From: SIG565 sp045656145
Lineage (GTDB): Bacteria; Bacillota; Clostridia; Oscillospirales; Acutalibacteraceae
Length of the DNA stretch: 64,000 nucleotides
Assembly: GCA_045656145.1 (NCBI GenBank)
Contig: JAZOQP010000013.1
Span: 5,757 to 69,756 of the forward strand
Direction: 5' to 3'
This document shows, in pieces, positions 7,980 to 16,246 of the stretch. Made by a program: the position numbers and the translations under genes. The number at the start of each line of letters is the position of its first letter. The first letter of the stretch is position 1. The notes under the pieces were generated by a model that saw only the letters and a list, made by a program, of their open reading frames with translations, did no database searches and was not told the origin of the DNA.

Positions 7980-9248
7980 CTAAAAATTAATTAAATTTTT
8001 ATCCATCATACTTTGAGCAGCAAGCAAAATTCCTGCTTTTGCGCTGGGGTAGTTAAGTCCGCCCTGCATCCAAGCTGCATAAGGTTCGCGAAGAGGTGCA
8101 TCGGCAGAAAGCTCTATAGAGGAGCCGAGCGTGAAAGCACCCGCCGCCATAATAACCTTAGAGTCATATCCGGGCATATCCCAAGGCTCAGGCACAACAA
8201 ACGAGTCTATTGGGGCGCCTTTTTGCATACCCTGGCAAAATGCTATTAGTGATTCTTCGTTACCAAGCGTTACGGCTTGAATAATATCTCCGCGTTTTTC
8301 ATCAGGCTCGGGTGTTACGGCATAGCCTAATTTTTTAAATAAACCGCTTGTAAGCACCGCGGCCTTAAGAGCCGATGTAACAACTGTTGGGGCGGAAAAA
8401 AGCCCCATATAAAGCTCTCGGCTGTGTCCTAAGGTGCAACCAACCTCTGCACCAACACCGGGGCAGGTGAGGCGGTTTGCACATTTTTCAATTAAATCGG
8501 CTCTTCCTGCAATGTAACCACCCGTTGGGGCAATTCCACCACCCGGATTTTTAATGAGTGAGCCTGCAATTATATCTGCGCCTACTTCGGTGGGCTCTTT
8601 TTTCTCGGTAAATTCGCCATAGCAGTTATCAACCATAATATATGTATCTGGGGATACCTCTTTTACTATAGCGCATAGCTTTTCAATATCATCTATTGTA
8701 AGGCTTGGCCTTAAGCTATATCCGCGGGAACGCTGAATATAAGCCATTTTGTATTTTTTATTTAAAAGTTCCTTCTTTATTGCTTCTATATCAGGGCGGC
8801 CATCCTTTAAAGGCACTTCATTATAGGATACGCCAAAATCCTTTAAAGAACCATCACTATGACCATCAATACCTAAAACACCTATAAGTGTGTCATAAGG
8901 CCTTCCCGTTAAGCAAAGCATACTGTCGTTTGGCCTTAAAAGTCCAAAAAGGGCAACGGTTAAGGTATGGGTCCCCGAAACAAAATTATGGCGAATAAGC
9001 GAAGCCTCAGCGCCCATAACCTCGGCGAAAAGTTCTTCCAGGGTGTCTCTGCCGCGGTCGCCGTAGCCATAACCTGTAGAGCCTACAAGGTGCGATTCGC
9101 TAACCGAATGGTTAATAAAGGCTTTAAGCACCTTATACTGATTATATTCGCCGATTTTTTCAATGCCTTTAAAAACTTCGGAATATTTTTCTTCTATTTC
9201 CTCGGCTAAATTTAAGAGTTTTTCATCAATTTTAAAGAATTCTTTCAT
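7980..9248 (-). CDS. PLP-dependent enzyme, methionine gamma-lyase/aluminum-resistance family
   Basis: About 422 residues of the Cys/Met-metabolism PLP fold of the branch annotated as aluminum resistance or methionine gamma-lyase (YnbB of Bacillus). Diagnostic stretches: GYGYGDRGRDTLEELFAE, RHNFVSGTHTLTVALFG, TGRPYDTLIGVLG and the active-site lysine region ADIIAGSLIKNPGGGIAPTG, plus TCPGVGAEVG. Substrate not established for the family. The start at 9248 is chosen because its ATG overlaps the stop of the GNAT gene as ATGA; an upstream ATG at 9266 lacks a good ribosome site. Confidence 0.88.
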   Translation of the reverse strand: MKEFFKIDEKLLNLAEEIEEKYSEVFKGIEKIGEYNQYKVLKAFINHSVSESHLVGSTGYGYGDRGRDTLEELFAEVMGAEASLIRHNFVSGTHTLTVALFGLLRPNDSMLCLTGRPYDTLIGVLGIDGHSDGSLKDFGVSYNEVPLKDGRPDIEAIKKELLNKKYKMAYIQRSRGYSLRPSLTIDDIEKLCAIVKEVSPDTYIMVDNCYGEFTEKKEPTEVGADIIAGSLIKNPGGGIAPTGGYIAGRADLIEKCANRLTCPGVGAEVGCTLGHSRELYMGLFSAPTVVTSALKAAVLTSGLFKKLGYAVTPEPDEKRGDIIQAVTLGNEESLIAFCQGMQKGAPIDSFVVPEPWDMPGYDSKVIMAAGAFTLGSSIELSADAPLREPYAAWMQGGLNYPSAKAGILLAAQSMMDKNLINF

Positions 9249-9949
9249 ATTCTTGAATAAGCACATCTTTCTATAATAGTAAAGCCGTTTTTTAAATAAA
9301 ACGGAACATTTTTATCTTCTGAGCAAACGAGCATAGGGCGTTGCCTTACCGATAGAAGTAATCTTCTAAGCGTTGCTGAGCCAACTCCTTTTTCTCCGCT
9401 ATCCTCTTTAACTGCAATACCCGAAACTATCGAATAATCATCTGAGTATAGGCAAAAAGCCGCCGAAAACGGAGTTGTTACAAATGTAGCGCAGTTATGC
9501 CTTATACGGTGCATAAGGTCGGCTTTGAAAACCTCTTTATTGCCAACATTCAGCCTTGAAGATACAATGTTTATTGCGTAATCTATTCCGGCACAGGTGT
9601 TTTCCGCCACATTTTCAGAGGAAAAAGGCGGTTTTATAATTAAGCTTTCACATTCTGTTTCTATTTTTAAATCTAAAAGTTTTGCGGTTTTTAAATCGGT
9701 AAAAACACCAATGGGGGAAATGCATTTTAAAAATTCTTTTAGTTCGAAAATATCGGCGCCGTTATTAAAAATAGTCATAACCGAATCAACTAAAGAAATT
9801 AGCGCAGTAATATTTTCATTTTCATCGGTTTGTTTCCAGAAAAGCGCTATTTTTTCATAATCTATATAAGCTTCAGCGTGGCAACAAATTTTTGTGTACG
9901 CCGCGCTTTCAATTTTGAGCTTTGGAATATCTTTAATAAGTGTTACCAT
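9245..9949 (-). CDS. GNAT-family N-acetyltransferase
   Basis: 234 residues. The C-terminal half holds the acetyl-CoA-binding motif A (VSGIAVKEDSGEKGVGSATL, with the R/Q-x-x-G-x-G/A loop as EKGVGSA) and motif B ending FYLKNGFTI. The N-terminal half is poorly conserved and may be a second, degenerate GNAT-like domain. The start at 9949 overlaps the upstream stop as TAATG and has GGGAGA 7 bases ahead. Acceptor unknown. Position in an operon with murD and M42 peptidases may point to amino acid or peptide substrates, but that is speculation. Confidence 0.83.
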   Translation of the reverse strand: MVTLIKDIPKLKIESAAYTKICCHAEAYIDYEKIALFWKQTDENENITALISLVDSVMTIFNNGADIFELKEFLKCISPIGVFTDLKTAKLLDLKIETECESLIIKPPFSSENVAENTCAGIDYAINIVSSRLNVGNKEVFKADLMHRIRHNCATFVTTPFSAAFCLYSDDYSIVSGIAVKEDSGEKGVGSATLRRLLLSVRQRPMLVCSEDKNVPFYLKNGFTIIERCAYSRI

Positions 9950-10953
9950 TAAATTTCTCCCGAGCACATTTTATCAAGCATATATATAGCCAAATCATAC
10001 ATAGCATTAATATCGTTAATATCCGCAACACTGCTTGCCGAATGAATATAGCGGCAAGGCGCCGATAGGGTAATGGACTTAACCCCATTTTTTGATGTGT
10101 GAATAGCGCCCGCATTATTACCACCCGAAACATAAGATTTAGTTTGGCATTTTATCCCGCTATTAACAGCTGCTTCATAAATCTTTTTATCATATAAAGT
10201 TGAATTATCCATAAATGAAACGGCAACACCGCAACCTAAAGAGCAAACTCTTTTAGCCTCGGGAACGCCATCAATATCGGCAGCGGTTGTACCTTCTAAA
10301 ATAATAGCATATTCGGGGTCAACATTAAATGCCGCAGTTTTTGCGCCGCGAAGTCCTATTTCTTCGCTTGTAGTAAAGGTGGCATGAAAATCATATTCAT
10401 TATAATTTTCTAATAGTTTTATAAGCACGGCGCAACCAATTCTATCATCAAGAGCTTTGGATAATATGTTATCATCAACCCTTATAAAATCGGAAGCCAT
10501 AACACCAAAAGAGCCTAGCGGCACTATTTTTTCGGCTTCTTGCCTATTTTTAGCGCCAATATCGATATATAACGCGTTTATATCAGGGCATTTTTTACCC
10601 TCTTCGCCCTTGGTTAAATGAATGGGCTTTGCTCCAACAACACCCTTTATACTATCATTTATAATAACCTGTTTGCAAAAGATAGTTGCAGGCAAAATGG
10701 AGCCTACCGTTTGGAATTTTAAAAAGCCATCTGCGGTATATCCCGAAATAATAATGCCAACCTCATCCATGTGGGCATCAACCATTACTTTTTTACCGCT
10801 TTTTTTACCCTTTTTAAAGGCGATAATATTGCCTGAATTGTCGATTTTTATCTCGGCAACATTTTTAATTTTATCAATAATATAATTTCGAACGCTTTCT
10901 TCATTTCCTGATGTAGCATTAAGGCGGCATAATTCTTCTAAATATTTAATCAT
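9949..10953 (-). CDS. M42-family metalloaminopeptidase (copy 2)
   Basis: Cytoplasmic dinuclear-metal aminopeptidase of the M42 (glutamyl aminopeptidase/cellulase-M) family that trims peptides. Predicted metal and catalytic residues are in place: H61 (VDAHMDEVG), D169 (KALDDRIG), E197/E198 (TTSEEIGLRGA), E220 and H304 (CRYIHS). The start is set at the ATG at 10953, with AGGCGG about 8 bases ahead and overlapping the end of its paralogue by 8 bases. It is a divergent paralogue of the gene just upstream; two M42 genes in tandem suggest either different specificities or a mixed complex, since M42 enzymes form large multimers. Confidence 0.93.
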   Translation of the reverse strand: MIKYLEELCRLNATSGNEESVRNYIIDKIKNVAEIKIDNSGNIIAFKKGKKSGKKVMVDAHMDEVGIIISGYTADGFLKFQTVGSILPATIFCKQVIINDSIKGVVGAKPIHLTKGEEGKKCPDINALYIDIGAKNRQEAEKIVPLGSFGVMASDFIRVDDNILSKALDDRIGCAVLIKLLENYNEYDFHATFTTSEEIGLRGAKTAAFNVDPEYAIILEGTTAADIDGVPEAKRVCSLGCGVAVSFMDNSTLYDKKIYEAAVNSGIKCQTKSYVSGGNNAGAIHTSKNGVKSITLSAPCRYIHSASSVADINDINAMYDLAIYMLDKMCSGEI

Positions 10954-11959
10954 TCTTAACACCGCCTAATAAAATATAGTTTTCTAAAATATCGCAAACC
11001 GAATTAATATCAGCAATATCCAAAATCTCGCAGTCGGTATGCATATTTCGAAGCGGGATGGAGATAAGACCGGTGCTGACGCCATCCTTATTAAGAGAAA
11101 TAACATCGGCATTAGTAGAGGTTCTTCCGCCCATAACTTCGGTTTGATATTTAATCTTGTTATTATTCGCAATCGCTAAAAGCTTATTGCTTATGCTTTT
11201 AGAAAGAACGGGGGAAATGCCAATCATTCCACCTAAAGATACTTTACCGCATTCGAATTCCGAAATATCGGGGCCATTTCCAAAAGAAACATCAATAACT
11301 ATAGATTCGTCTATATCGGTAGAATAAGCGGCGGTTTTTGCGCCACGAAGTCCCAATTCCTCGCCATCACTCAATAAAAACTTAACGGTAACGGGGAGTT
11401 TTTTGGTCGATAATCTTTTAGCAAGCTCTAAGAGAGCGCAAACACCAGCGCGGTTATCAAATGCTTTACCAACGCAAATAGTATCCTTTAAGGTATCGGC
11501 GTTTGCTTTAAAGGTTACAAAATCGCCAACCTTAATTTTCTCCTTAGCCTTAGCACCTAAGAGAGTATCAATTTTAATATCGGTTATATCATCCGGCACG
11601 GTATCATCCTTAGCTAAATGCGCAGGGGTGCTAACAAACACTCCCGTTAATTTTTCTTCCGAATGAATTGTTACAACCTTAGAGGGCAGATGCCTTAGGT
11701 CAATTCCACCGCATTTTTGAACGGTTAGGAAGCCGTCATCTGAAATGTGGGTTACAATGAATCCAACCTCATCAATATGGGCATCGATTAATATAGTATA
11801 ATTGCTTTCTCCCTTGATTTCGCCTAAAACGCCAAGTCCTGCAAGGCGCTTAGTATCAGCATATTCGCTTAATGTATTAAAGGCAAAATCCGAGGCATCG
11901 GTTATGCTTCCAATACCTGCGAGATTACTTAAACTAAATAAAGTTGATTTAATATCCAT
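10946..11959 (-). CDS. M42-family metalloaminopeptidase (copy 1)
   Basis: 337 residues, same fold as the next gene. Predicted ligands: H61 (IDAHIDEVG), D168 (KAFDNRAG), E200/E201 (SDGEELGLRGA), D223 (VIDVSFG) and H307 (LRNMHTD). The fourth ligand is an Asp here and a Glu in the paralogue. Its ATG overlaps the murD stop codon as TAATG, so expression is tied to murD. Peptide substrates may come from cell-wall or protein turnover; the sequence does not say which. Confidence 0.93.
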   Translation of the reverse strand: MDIKSTLFSLSNLAGIGSITDASDFAFNTLSEYADTKRLAGLGVLGEIKGESNYTILIDAHIDEVGFIVTHISDDGFLTVQKCGGIDLRHLPSKVVTIHSEEKLTGVFVSTPAHLAKDDTVPDDITDIKIDTLLGAKAKEKIKVGDFVTFKANADTLKDTICVGKAFDNRAGVCALLELAKRLSTKKLPVTVKFLLSDGEELGLRGAKTAAYSTDIDESIVIDVSFGNGPDISEFECGKVSLGGMIGISPVLSKSISNKLLAIANNNKIKYQTEVMGGRTSTNADVISLNKDGVSTGLISIPLRNMHTDCEILDIADINSVCDILENYILLGGVKND

Positions 11960-13338
11960 TATAAACTGTTAACCAATTCCTTAAAGTATTTGCCTCTTGC
12001 CGCAAAGTTGGGGAAGGCATCAAATGAAGCGCAAGCGGGGCTTAGAGTTACAATATCTCCCGAAACAGCATTTTCGCTTGCGATTTTAACCGCATTTTCT
12101 AAATTTTCCGCGTGAATAATTGAGGGAGAACCCTTATATTCAGGGTTATTCACTATAGATTCTTCAATTTTTTTAGCTGTAGGCCCTGTTAAAATTAAGG
12201 TTTTAACCTTATCAATAACGTAGGGAGCCATAGGCTCAAAGGGGATTTTCTTATCGTATCCGCCCGCTAAAAGAATAACCTTTTGAGGAAATGCTTTAAG
12301 TCCTGCGATGGTTCTTGTGGGGCTTGAAGCAATAGAATCGTTATAATATTTAACTCCGCAAACCTCTTTAACAAACTCAATGCGGTGTTCAACTCCCATA
12401 AATTCTTTTGCAACCTGTCTTATGCAGTCTGCACCAACGTAACCCCAAACTGCCGAAATTGCAGCAAGGTAGTTTTCAACATTGTGGTCGCCCAGAACGG
12501 CTATATCATTTCGGTGCATAATAGGGGCCTTTATTCCGCGGTAGGAAATGCAGATATAACCATTTTCATCAAGCCAGGTTCCGTTTTTAACGGGACGCTC
12601 CATACTGAAGCCTAAAAATTGACCTCTAACATGGGGTTTAAAACCAATTGTAATTTCATTATCATAGTTAAGCACGGTTCTTGAAAATGCGCTTTGATGA
12701 AGAACAATATTTTGCTTAGCGGCAACATATTCATCCATATCCTTGTGAACATCAAGATGGTTAGGGGCTACGTTTGTAACAACTGCTACATCAGGGCTCT
12801 TGCGCATAGAGATAAGCTGGAAAGATGATAGTTCAACAACCACCATATCATCAGGCTTTATATTTTCAATTTCGGGGAGCAAGGGGTTTCCTATATTACC
12901 GCCAATATGAACGGTATAGCCCTCTTTTTTTAGCATTTCGGAAATGAGTGTGGTTGTTGTGGTTTTACCATCAGACCCTGTTACAGCAAAAATTTTAGCG
13001 GGGCATAAATCGAAGAATACCTCCATTTCGCTTGTAACAGCAATCCCTCTTCGGCGTGCCTCTTTAAGTTCGGGTAAATTGAAACTCATACCGGGAGTTC
13101 TGAAAATAACATCAACCTCGAGGTTATCAAGGTAACCCTCGCCAAGACGAAGCAAAGCGCCTGCATTTTCAAGTTCTGTGCAAAGAGAACCTATCTGCTC
13201 TTTGGTTCTGCGGTCGCAAACATAAACGCAAGCGCCTTTGTTTAAAAACATATGAATAAGAGGGGTGTTACTTACGCCCACTCCGCACATAGCAATTTTT
13301 TTATTTGATATTTCATCCCAAAATTGTTTGCAATCCAA
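11959..13338 (-). CDS. murD: UDP-N-acetylmuramoyl-L-alanine--D-glutamate ligase
   Basis: Mur ligase that adds D-glutamate to UDP-MurNAc-L-Ala in cytoplasmic peptidoglycan synthesis, using ATP. The three Mur domains are seen in order: N-terminal UDP-binding part (KKIAMCGVGVSNTPLIH), central ATPase with P-loop AVTGSDGKTTTTT (residues 118-130) and VVELSSFQL, and C-terminal part with GVEHRIEFV and SIASSPTRTIAGL. Length (459) is normal. The start is a TTG with AGGAGG 8 bases ahead. It is the first gene of a six-gene operon with overlapping ends and is not beside other mur genes, which is less usual. Confidence 0.96.
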   Translation of the reverse strand: MDCKQFWDEISNKKIAMCGVGVSNTPLIHMFLNKGACVYVCDRRTKEQIGSLCTELENAGALLRLGEGYLDNLEVDVIFRTPGMSFNLPELKEARRRGIAVTSEMEVFFDLCPAKIFAVTGSDGKTTTTTLISEMLKKEGYTVHIGGNIGNPLLPEIENIKPDDMVVVELSSFQLISMRKSPDVAVVTNVAPNHLDVHKDMDEYVAAKQNIVLHQSAFSRTVLNYDNEITIGFKPHVRGQFLGFSMERPVKNGTWLDENGYICISYRGIKAPIMHRNDIAVLGDHNVENYLAAISAVWGYVGADCIRQVAKEFMGVEHRIEFVKEVCGVKYYNDSIASSPTRTIAGLKAFPQKVILLAGGYDKKIPFEPMAPYVIDKVKTLILTGPTAKKIEESIVNNPEYKGSPSIIHAENLENAVKIASENAVSGDIVTLSPACASFDAFPNFAARGKYFKELVNSL

Positions 13339-13374
13339 GGTTAAAACCTCCTAAAAAGTTCGCATATTTATTAT

Positions 13375-13403
13375 ATTATACTTAGTATTTAAATAAATAT
13401 CAA
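13375..13403 (-). promoter_or_regulatory. Sigma-A-type promoter of the murD operon
   Basis: On the minus strand TTGATA (13403-13398), 17-base spacer, TATAAT (13380-13375), 37 bases before the TTG start of murD. Confidence 0.85.
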
Positions 13404-13432
13404 CCTAAAACGCCAAAATAATCAAATCTTTA

Positions 13433-13461
13433 TTGATTTTTTTGACTTGTTAGTATATAAT
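13433..13461 (+). promoter_or_regulatory. Sigma-A-type promoter of the symporter gene
   Basis: TTGATT (13433-13438), 17-base spacer, TATAAT (13456-13461). An AAAGGAG site precedes the start at 13494. Confidence 0.8.
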
Positions 13462-13493
13462 AACATTTAAATCAGTCTCAAAAAGGAGTTATT

Positions 13494-14849
13494 ATGGAAA
13501 AGGAAAGAAGTAGTTTTACAGGTAAACTTGGCTTTGTTCTTGCTGCGGCAGGTTCGGCAGTTGGCCTTGGAAATATTTGGAGATTCCCTTATTTAGCGGC
13601 TCAGTATGGCGGAGGAATCTTCTTGCTTGTTTATATAGCTTTGGCGCTAACTTTTGGTTTTGCGCTTATGGTGGCAGAAATTTCAATCGGCAGAAAAACA
13701 GGCCTTAGCGCAATTGGTGCATATAAGGCTTTAGATAAGCGTTTTTCGTTTATCGGTTATCTCGGCGCATTGGTGCCTATAATTATTTTGCCTTATTATT
13801 CGGTTATCGGCGGTTGGGTTATAAAATATTTAACAGTCTTTGTCTCAGGAAATGGTTCTAATGCAGTGCAAGATGGCTATTTTAATGGCTTTATAGGTTC
13901 TGTTAGCGAGCCCATTATTTATTTTGCGATTTTTGTGGGTCTTACTTTCTTGGTAGTTCTTTTAGGCGTTGATAAGGGTATTGAAACAGTTAGTAAATTT
14001 ATGATGCCCGTGCTCGTTGTTTTAACGGTGGTAATTTCTATCTATACAATGTTTATCCCTGGTGCATCAGAGGGTGTTAAATACTATATTGTGCCTAATT
14101 TTGCTAATTTTTCAATTAAAACCGTTATAGCTGCAATGGGTCAGCTTTTCTATTCAATGTCGCTCGCTATGGGTATCATGATAACCTATGGTTCTTATAT
14201 GAAAAAGGATGTAAATCTTGAAAATTCGGTTCATCAGATTGAAATTTTCGATACAGGTATTGCCTTCTTCGCAGGCCTTATGATTATTCCCGCCGTTTTT
14301 GCTTTTTCAGGCGGAGATGTAAAGGCATTAAATGCAGGTCCGGGTCTTATGTTTGTAACCTTACCTAAGGTGTTTGCTAGTATGCCCGGTGGTCAGATTA
14401 TAGGCGCATTATTCTTCCTTTTGGTTCTTTTTGCGGCCTTAACATCTTCAATTTCACTTGCCGAAACCGTAATTTCTATTTTCTGCGATAAGTTTGGTTG
14501 GAATAGAAAATTCACCTGCATAGTAGTGCTTATAGGTTGTGTAATTCTTGGTCTTCCTTCATCTCTCGGTAATGGCGTGTGGGCAAATATTAAGATTTTA
14601 GGAATGGATTTCCTAACATTCTTTGATTTCATAAGCAATAACATTATTATGCCTATCGTGGCACTTCTTACAGCAATATTTGTAGGTTATGTTCTTAAAA
14701 CCAAGGTTATTGCTGAAGAGGTTGAAATTTCAGGCAAATTTAAAGAAAGAAAGCTCTTTGATATTGTTATTAAATATGTAGCACCTGTGTGCTTGATAAT
14801 TATTTTAGTAACTTCGGTTATGAGTGCTTTCGGATTAATGAAAATATAA
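13494..14849 (+). CDS. Sodium:neurotransmitter symporter family transporter
   Basis: Sodium-coupled amino acid transporter of the NSS (LeuT-fold) family in the cytoplasmic membrane. TM1 carries the family hallmark GSAVGLGNIWRFPYLAAQYG (about residues 21-40), whose unwound centre binds substrate and Na+. TM6 region SMSLAMGIMITYGSYM also fits. At 451 residues it matches bacterial NSS proteins with 11 or 12 helices. It forms a single-gene transcript between its own promoter and a terminator. Substrate cannot be called; tryptophan, tyrosine and branched-chain amino acids are known for relatives. Confidence 0.93.
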   Translation: MEKERSSFTGKLGFVLAAAGSAVGLGNIWRFPYLAAQYGGGIFLLVYIALALTFGFALMVAEISIGRKTGLSAIGAYKALDKRFSFIGYLGALVPIIILPYYSVIGGWVIKYLTVFVSGNGSNAVQDGYFNGFIGSVSEPIIYFAIFVGLTFLVVLLGVDKGIETVSKFMMPVLVVLTVVISIYTMFIPGASEGVKYYIVPNFANFSIKTVIAAMGQLFYSMSLAMGIMITYGSYMKKDVNLENSVHQIEIFDTGIAFFAGLMIIPAVFAFSGGDVKALNAGPGLMFVTLPKVFASMPGGQIIGALFFLLVLFAALTSSISLAETVISIFCDKFGWNRKFTCIVVLIGCVILGLPSSLGNGVWANIKILGMDFLTFFDFISNNIIMPIVALLTAIFVGYVLKTKVIAEEVEISGKFKERKLFDIVIKYVAPVCLIIILVTSVMSAFGLMKI

Positions 14850-14853
14850 AACT

Positions 14854-14882
14854 AAAACAGCCGATTAATTCGGCTGTTTTTA
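14854..14882 (+). terminator. Terminator after the symporter gene
   Basis: AAAACAGCCGA (14854-14864) pairs with TCGGCTGTTTT (14870-14880) around a 5-base loop, with a T-run at the end. Confidence 0.85.
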
Positions 14883-14894
14883 ATAGGAGAAAGA

Positions 14895-15608
14895 ATGCTT
14901 AATTTTTATTCAAAGGAATTGCCTACTAAGAGTGATGTAAAATCCTTTATAAAAACCGCTGCTGAAATGGTAGAAATAATGGCAACCGAAAATGCCGAAA
15001 AATTCGGTTACGGCAGGGATGTTATCTTATCCCACGGCGGCTTTTGGGTGATTTTAAAAATTCGTTTTGCTATAGAAAACTATCCCGAAAATGAAGGCGA
15101 AATCATCGCTGAAACGTGGCCCTTGCCACCGGGCAGATTAAAGGTTGAAAGGCAATATAGGTTAAAGGATTTAAGCGGTAATATCCTTATTAATGCAGCT
15201 AGCGAATGGTGTGTATTGGGCCTTGAAAATCGCCGACCAATAAGAATGGAAACCGATGTTTTCTCAGGTGGACACGAATATTTATGCGAAAAATCAGGCG
15301 CGGGCGAATTTTCAAGAATTAATGAACCTGTTATTGAAACTGATTTTTGCTATGAAAGAAAAATTGAAATTGGCGATATTGATTTGAATAATCATACGAA
15401 TAATAAGAAATATACCGATATGGTGCTCCAATGCTTTTCGGATGAATGTTTAAAGGAAAAACCAATAAAATTTTATGAATTGCATTTTTTAAAAGAAACA
15501 TATCTTGGCGATAAAATTAAAATTTATAAAACCGAAACCGAAAAGGGAATTGTGGTTTCGGGATTATGCGAAAACACACCTGTTTTTAAGGCTGTTATTG
15601 AGTTTTAG
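14895..15608 (+). CDS. Acyl-ACP thioesterase
   Basis: Double hotdog-fold enzyme that hydrolyses acyl-ACP to free fatty acid. 237 residues, the usual bacterial length. N-terminal hotdog with SHGGFWVILKIRFAIENYP and ETWPLPPGRLKVERQY; the C-terminal hotdog begins near ERKIEIGDIDLNNHTNNKKY, which matches the conserved DID-N-H-N-N-Y block with the active-site Asn and His of this family. The gene is separated from the mntP gene by only 9 bases and has its own AGGAG site, so both probably share a transcript started near or through the terminator upstream. Confidence 0.9.
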   Translation: MLNFYSKELPTKSDVKSFIKTAAEMVEIMATENAEKFGYGRDVILSHGGFWVILKIRFAIENYPENEGEIIAETWPLPPGRLKVERQYRLKDLSGNILINAASEWCVLGLENRRPIRMETDVFSGGHEYLCEKSGAGEFSRINEPVIETDFCYERKIEIGDIDLNNHTNNKKYTDMVLQCFSDECLKEKPIKFYELHFLKETYLGDKIKIYKTETEKGIVVSGLCENTPVFKAVIEF

Positions 15609-15617
15609 GAGGAAAAC

Positions 15618-16184
15618 ATGAGCATATTTGAATTGTTTTTATTAGCGGTTGGTCTTTCAATGGATGCCTTTACAGTATCAATTTGTAAAGGTCTTGCGGT
15701 GAGAAAATTAAAACCGGGCCATATGCTTTTATGCGGCACATGGTTTGGCGTTTTTCAGGGTCTTATGCCGCTTATAGGTTATTTCCTTTTTGTAGCAATT
15801 AAGGATTACATAGAGGGAGTTGACCATTGGATAGCCTTTGTTTTGCTCCTTTTCTTAGGTGCAAAGATGATTAAAGAATCATTTTCAGGCTGTGAAGAGT
15901 GTGTTGAGGCTTCATTTGGAGTTAAAACTATGTTTGTTATGGCCATCGCAACAAGCATAGATGCCTTGGCTGCAGGAATTACCTTGGTGCTTCCCGGGGT
16001 TAATATTTTCTTAGCCGTGCTATTTATCGGGGTTATTACCTTTATATTCTCAAGTATCGGTGTTAAAATCGGTAATGTTTTTGGCGCAAAATATAAGAAT
16101 AAAGCCGAATTTGCGGGTGGCGCAATACTTATTCTTATCGGTCTTAAAATTTTGCTCGAGCATTTGGGAGTAATTAGCTTTTAA
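15618..16184 (+). CDS. mntP: Manganese efflux pump MntP
   Basis: Small six-helix membrane protein (188 residues) that exports Mn2+. The two halves carry the repeated acidic membrane motif: GLSMDAFTVSICKGL near residues 13-27 and ATSIDALAAGI near residues 112-122. No yybP-ykoY manganese riboswitch can fit in the 9-base gap upstream, so direct metal control at RNA level is not seen here. It follows the thioesterase gene, apparently co-transcribed. Confidence 0.93.
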   Translation: MSIFELFLLAVGLSMDAFTVSICKGLAVRKLKPGHMLLCGTWFGVFQGLMPLIGYFLFVAIKDYIEGVDHWIAFVLLLFLGAKMIKESFSGCEECVEASFGVKTMFVMAIATSIDALAAGITLVLPGVNIFLAVLFIGVITFIFSSIGVKIGNVFGAKYKNKAEFAGGAILILIGLKILLEHLGVISF

Positions 16185-16187
16185 TAC

Positions 16188-16216
16188 TTGATAAATTAAA
16201 GGCTTTATGATATACT
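16188..16216 (+). promoter_or_regulatory. Sigma-A-type promoter of serS
   Basis: TTGATA (16188-16193), 17-base spacer, TATACT (16211-16216). The gap to the start at 16247 is too short for a T-box leader. Confidence 0.8.
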
Positions 16217-16246
16217 TTTTTTGTTAAACCATAGGGGGAATATAAA

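Noticed and set aside
15609..15617. Manganese riboswitch before mntP
   Set aside because: Only 9 bases separate the two genes, so none fits.
16185..16246. T-box leader before serS
   Set aside because: The gap is 62 bases and contains a promoter; a T-box needs about 200 bases or more.
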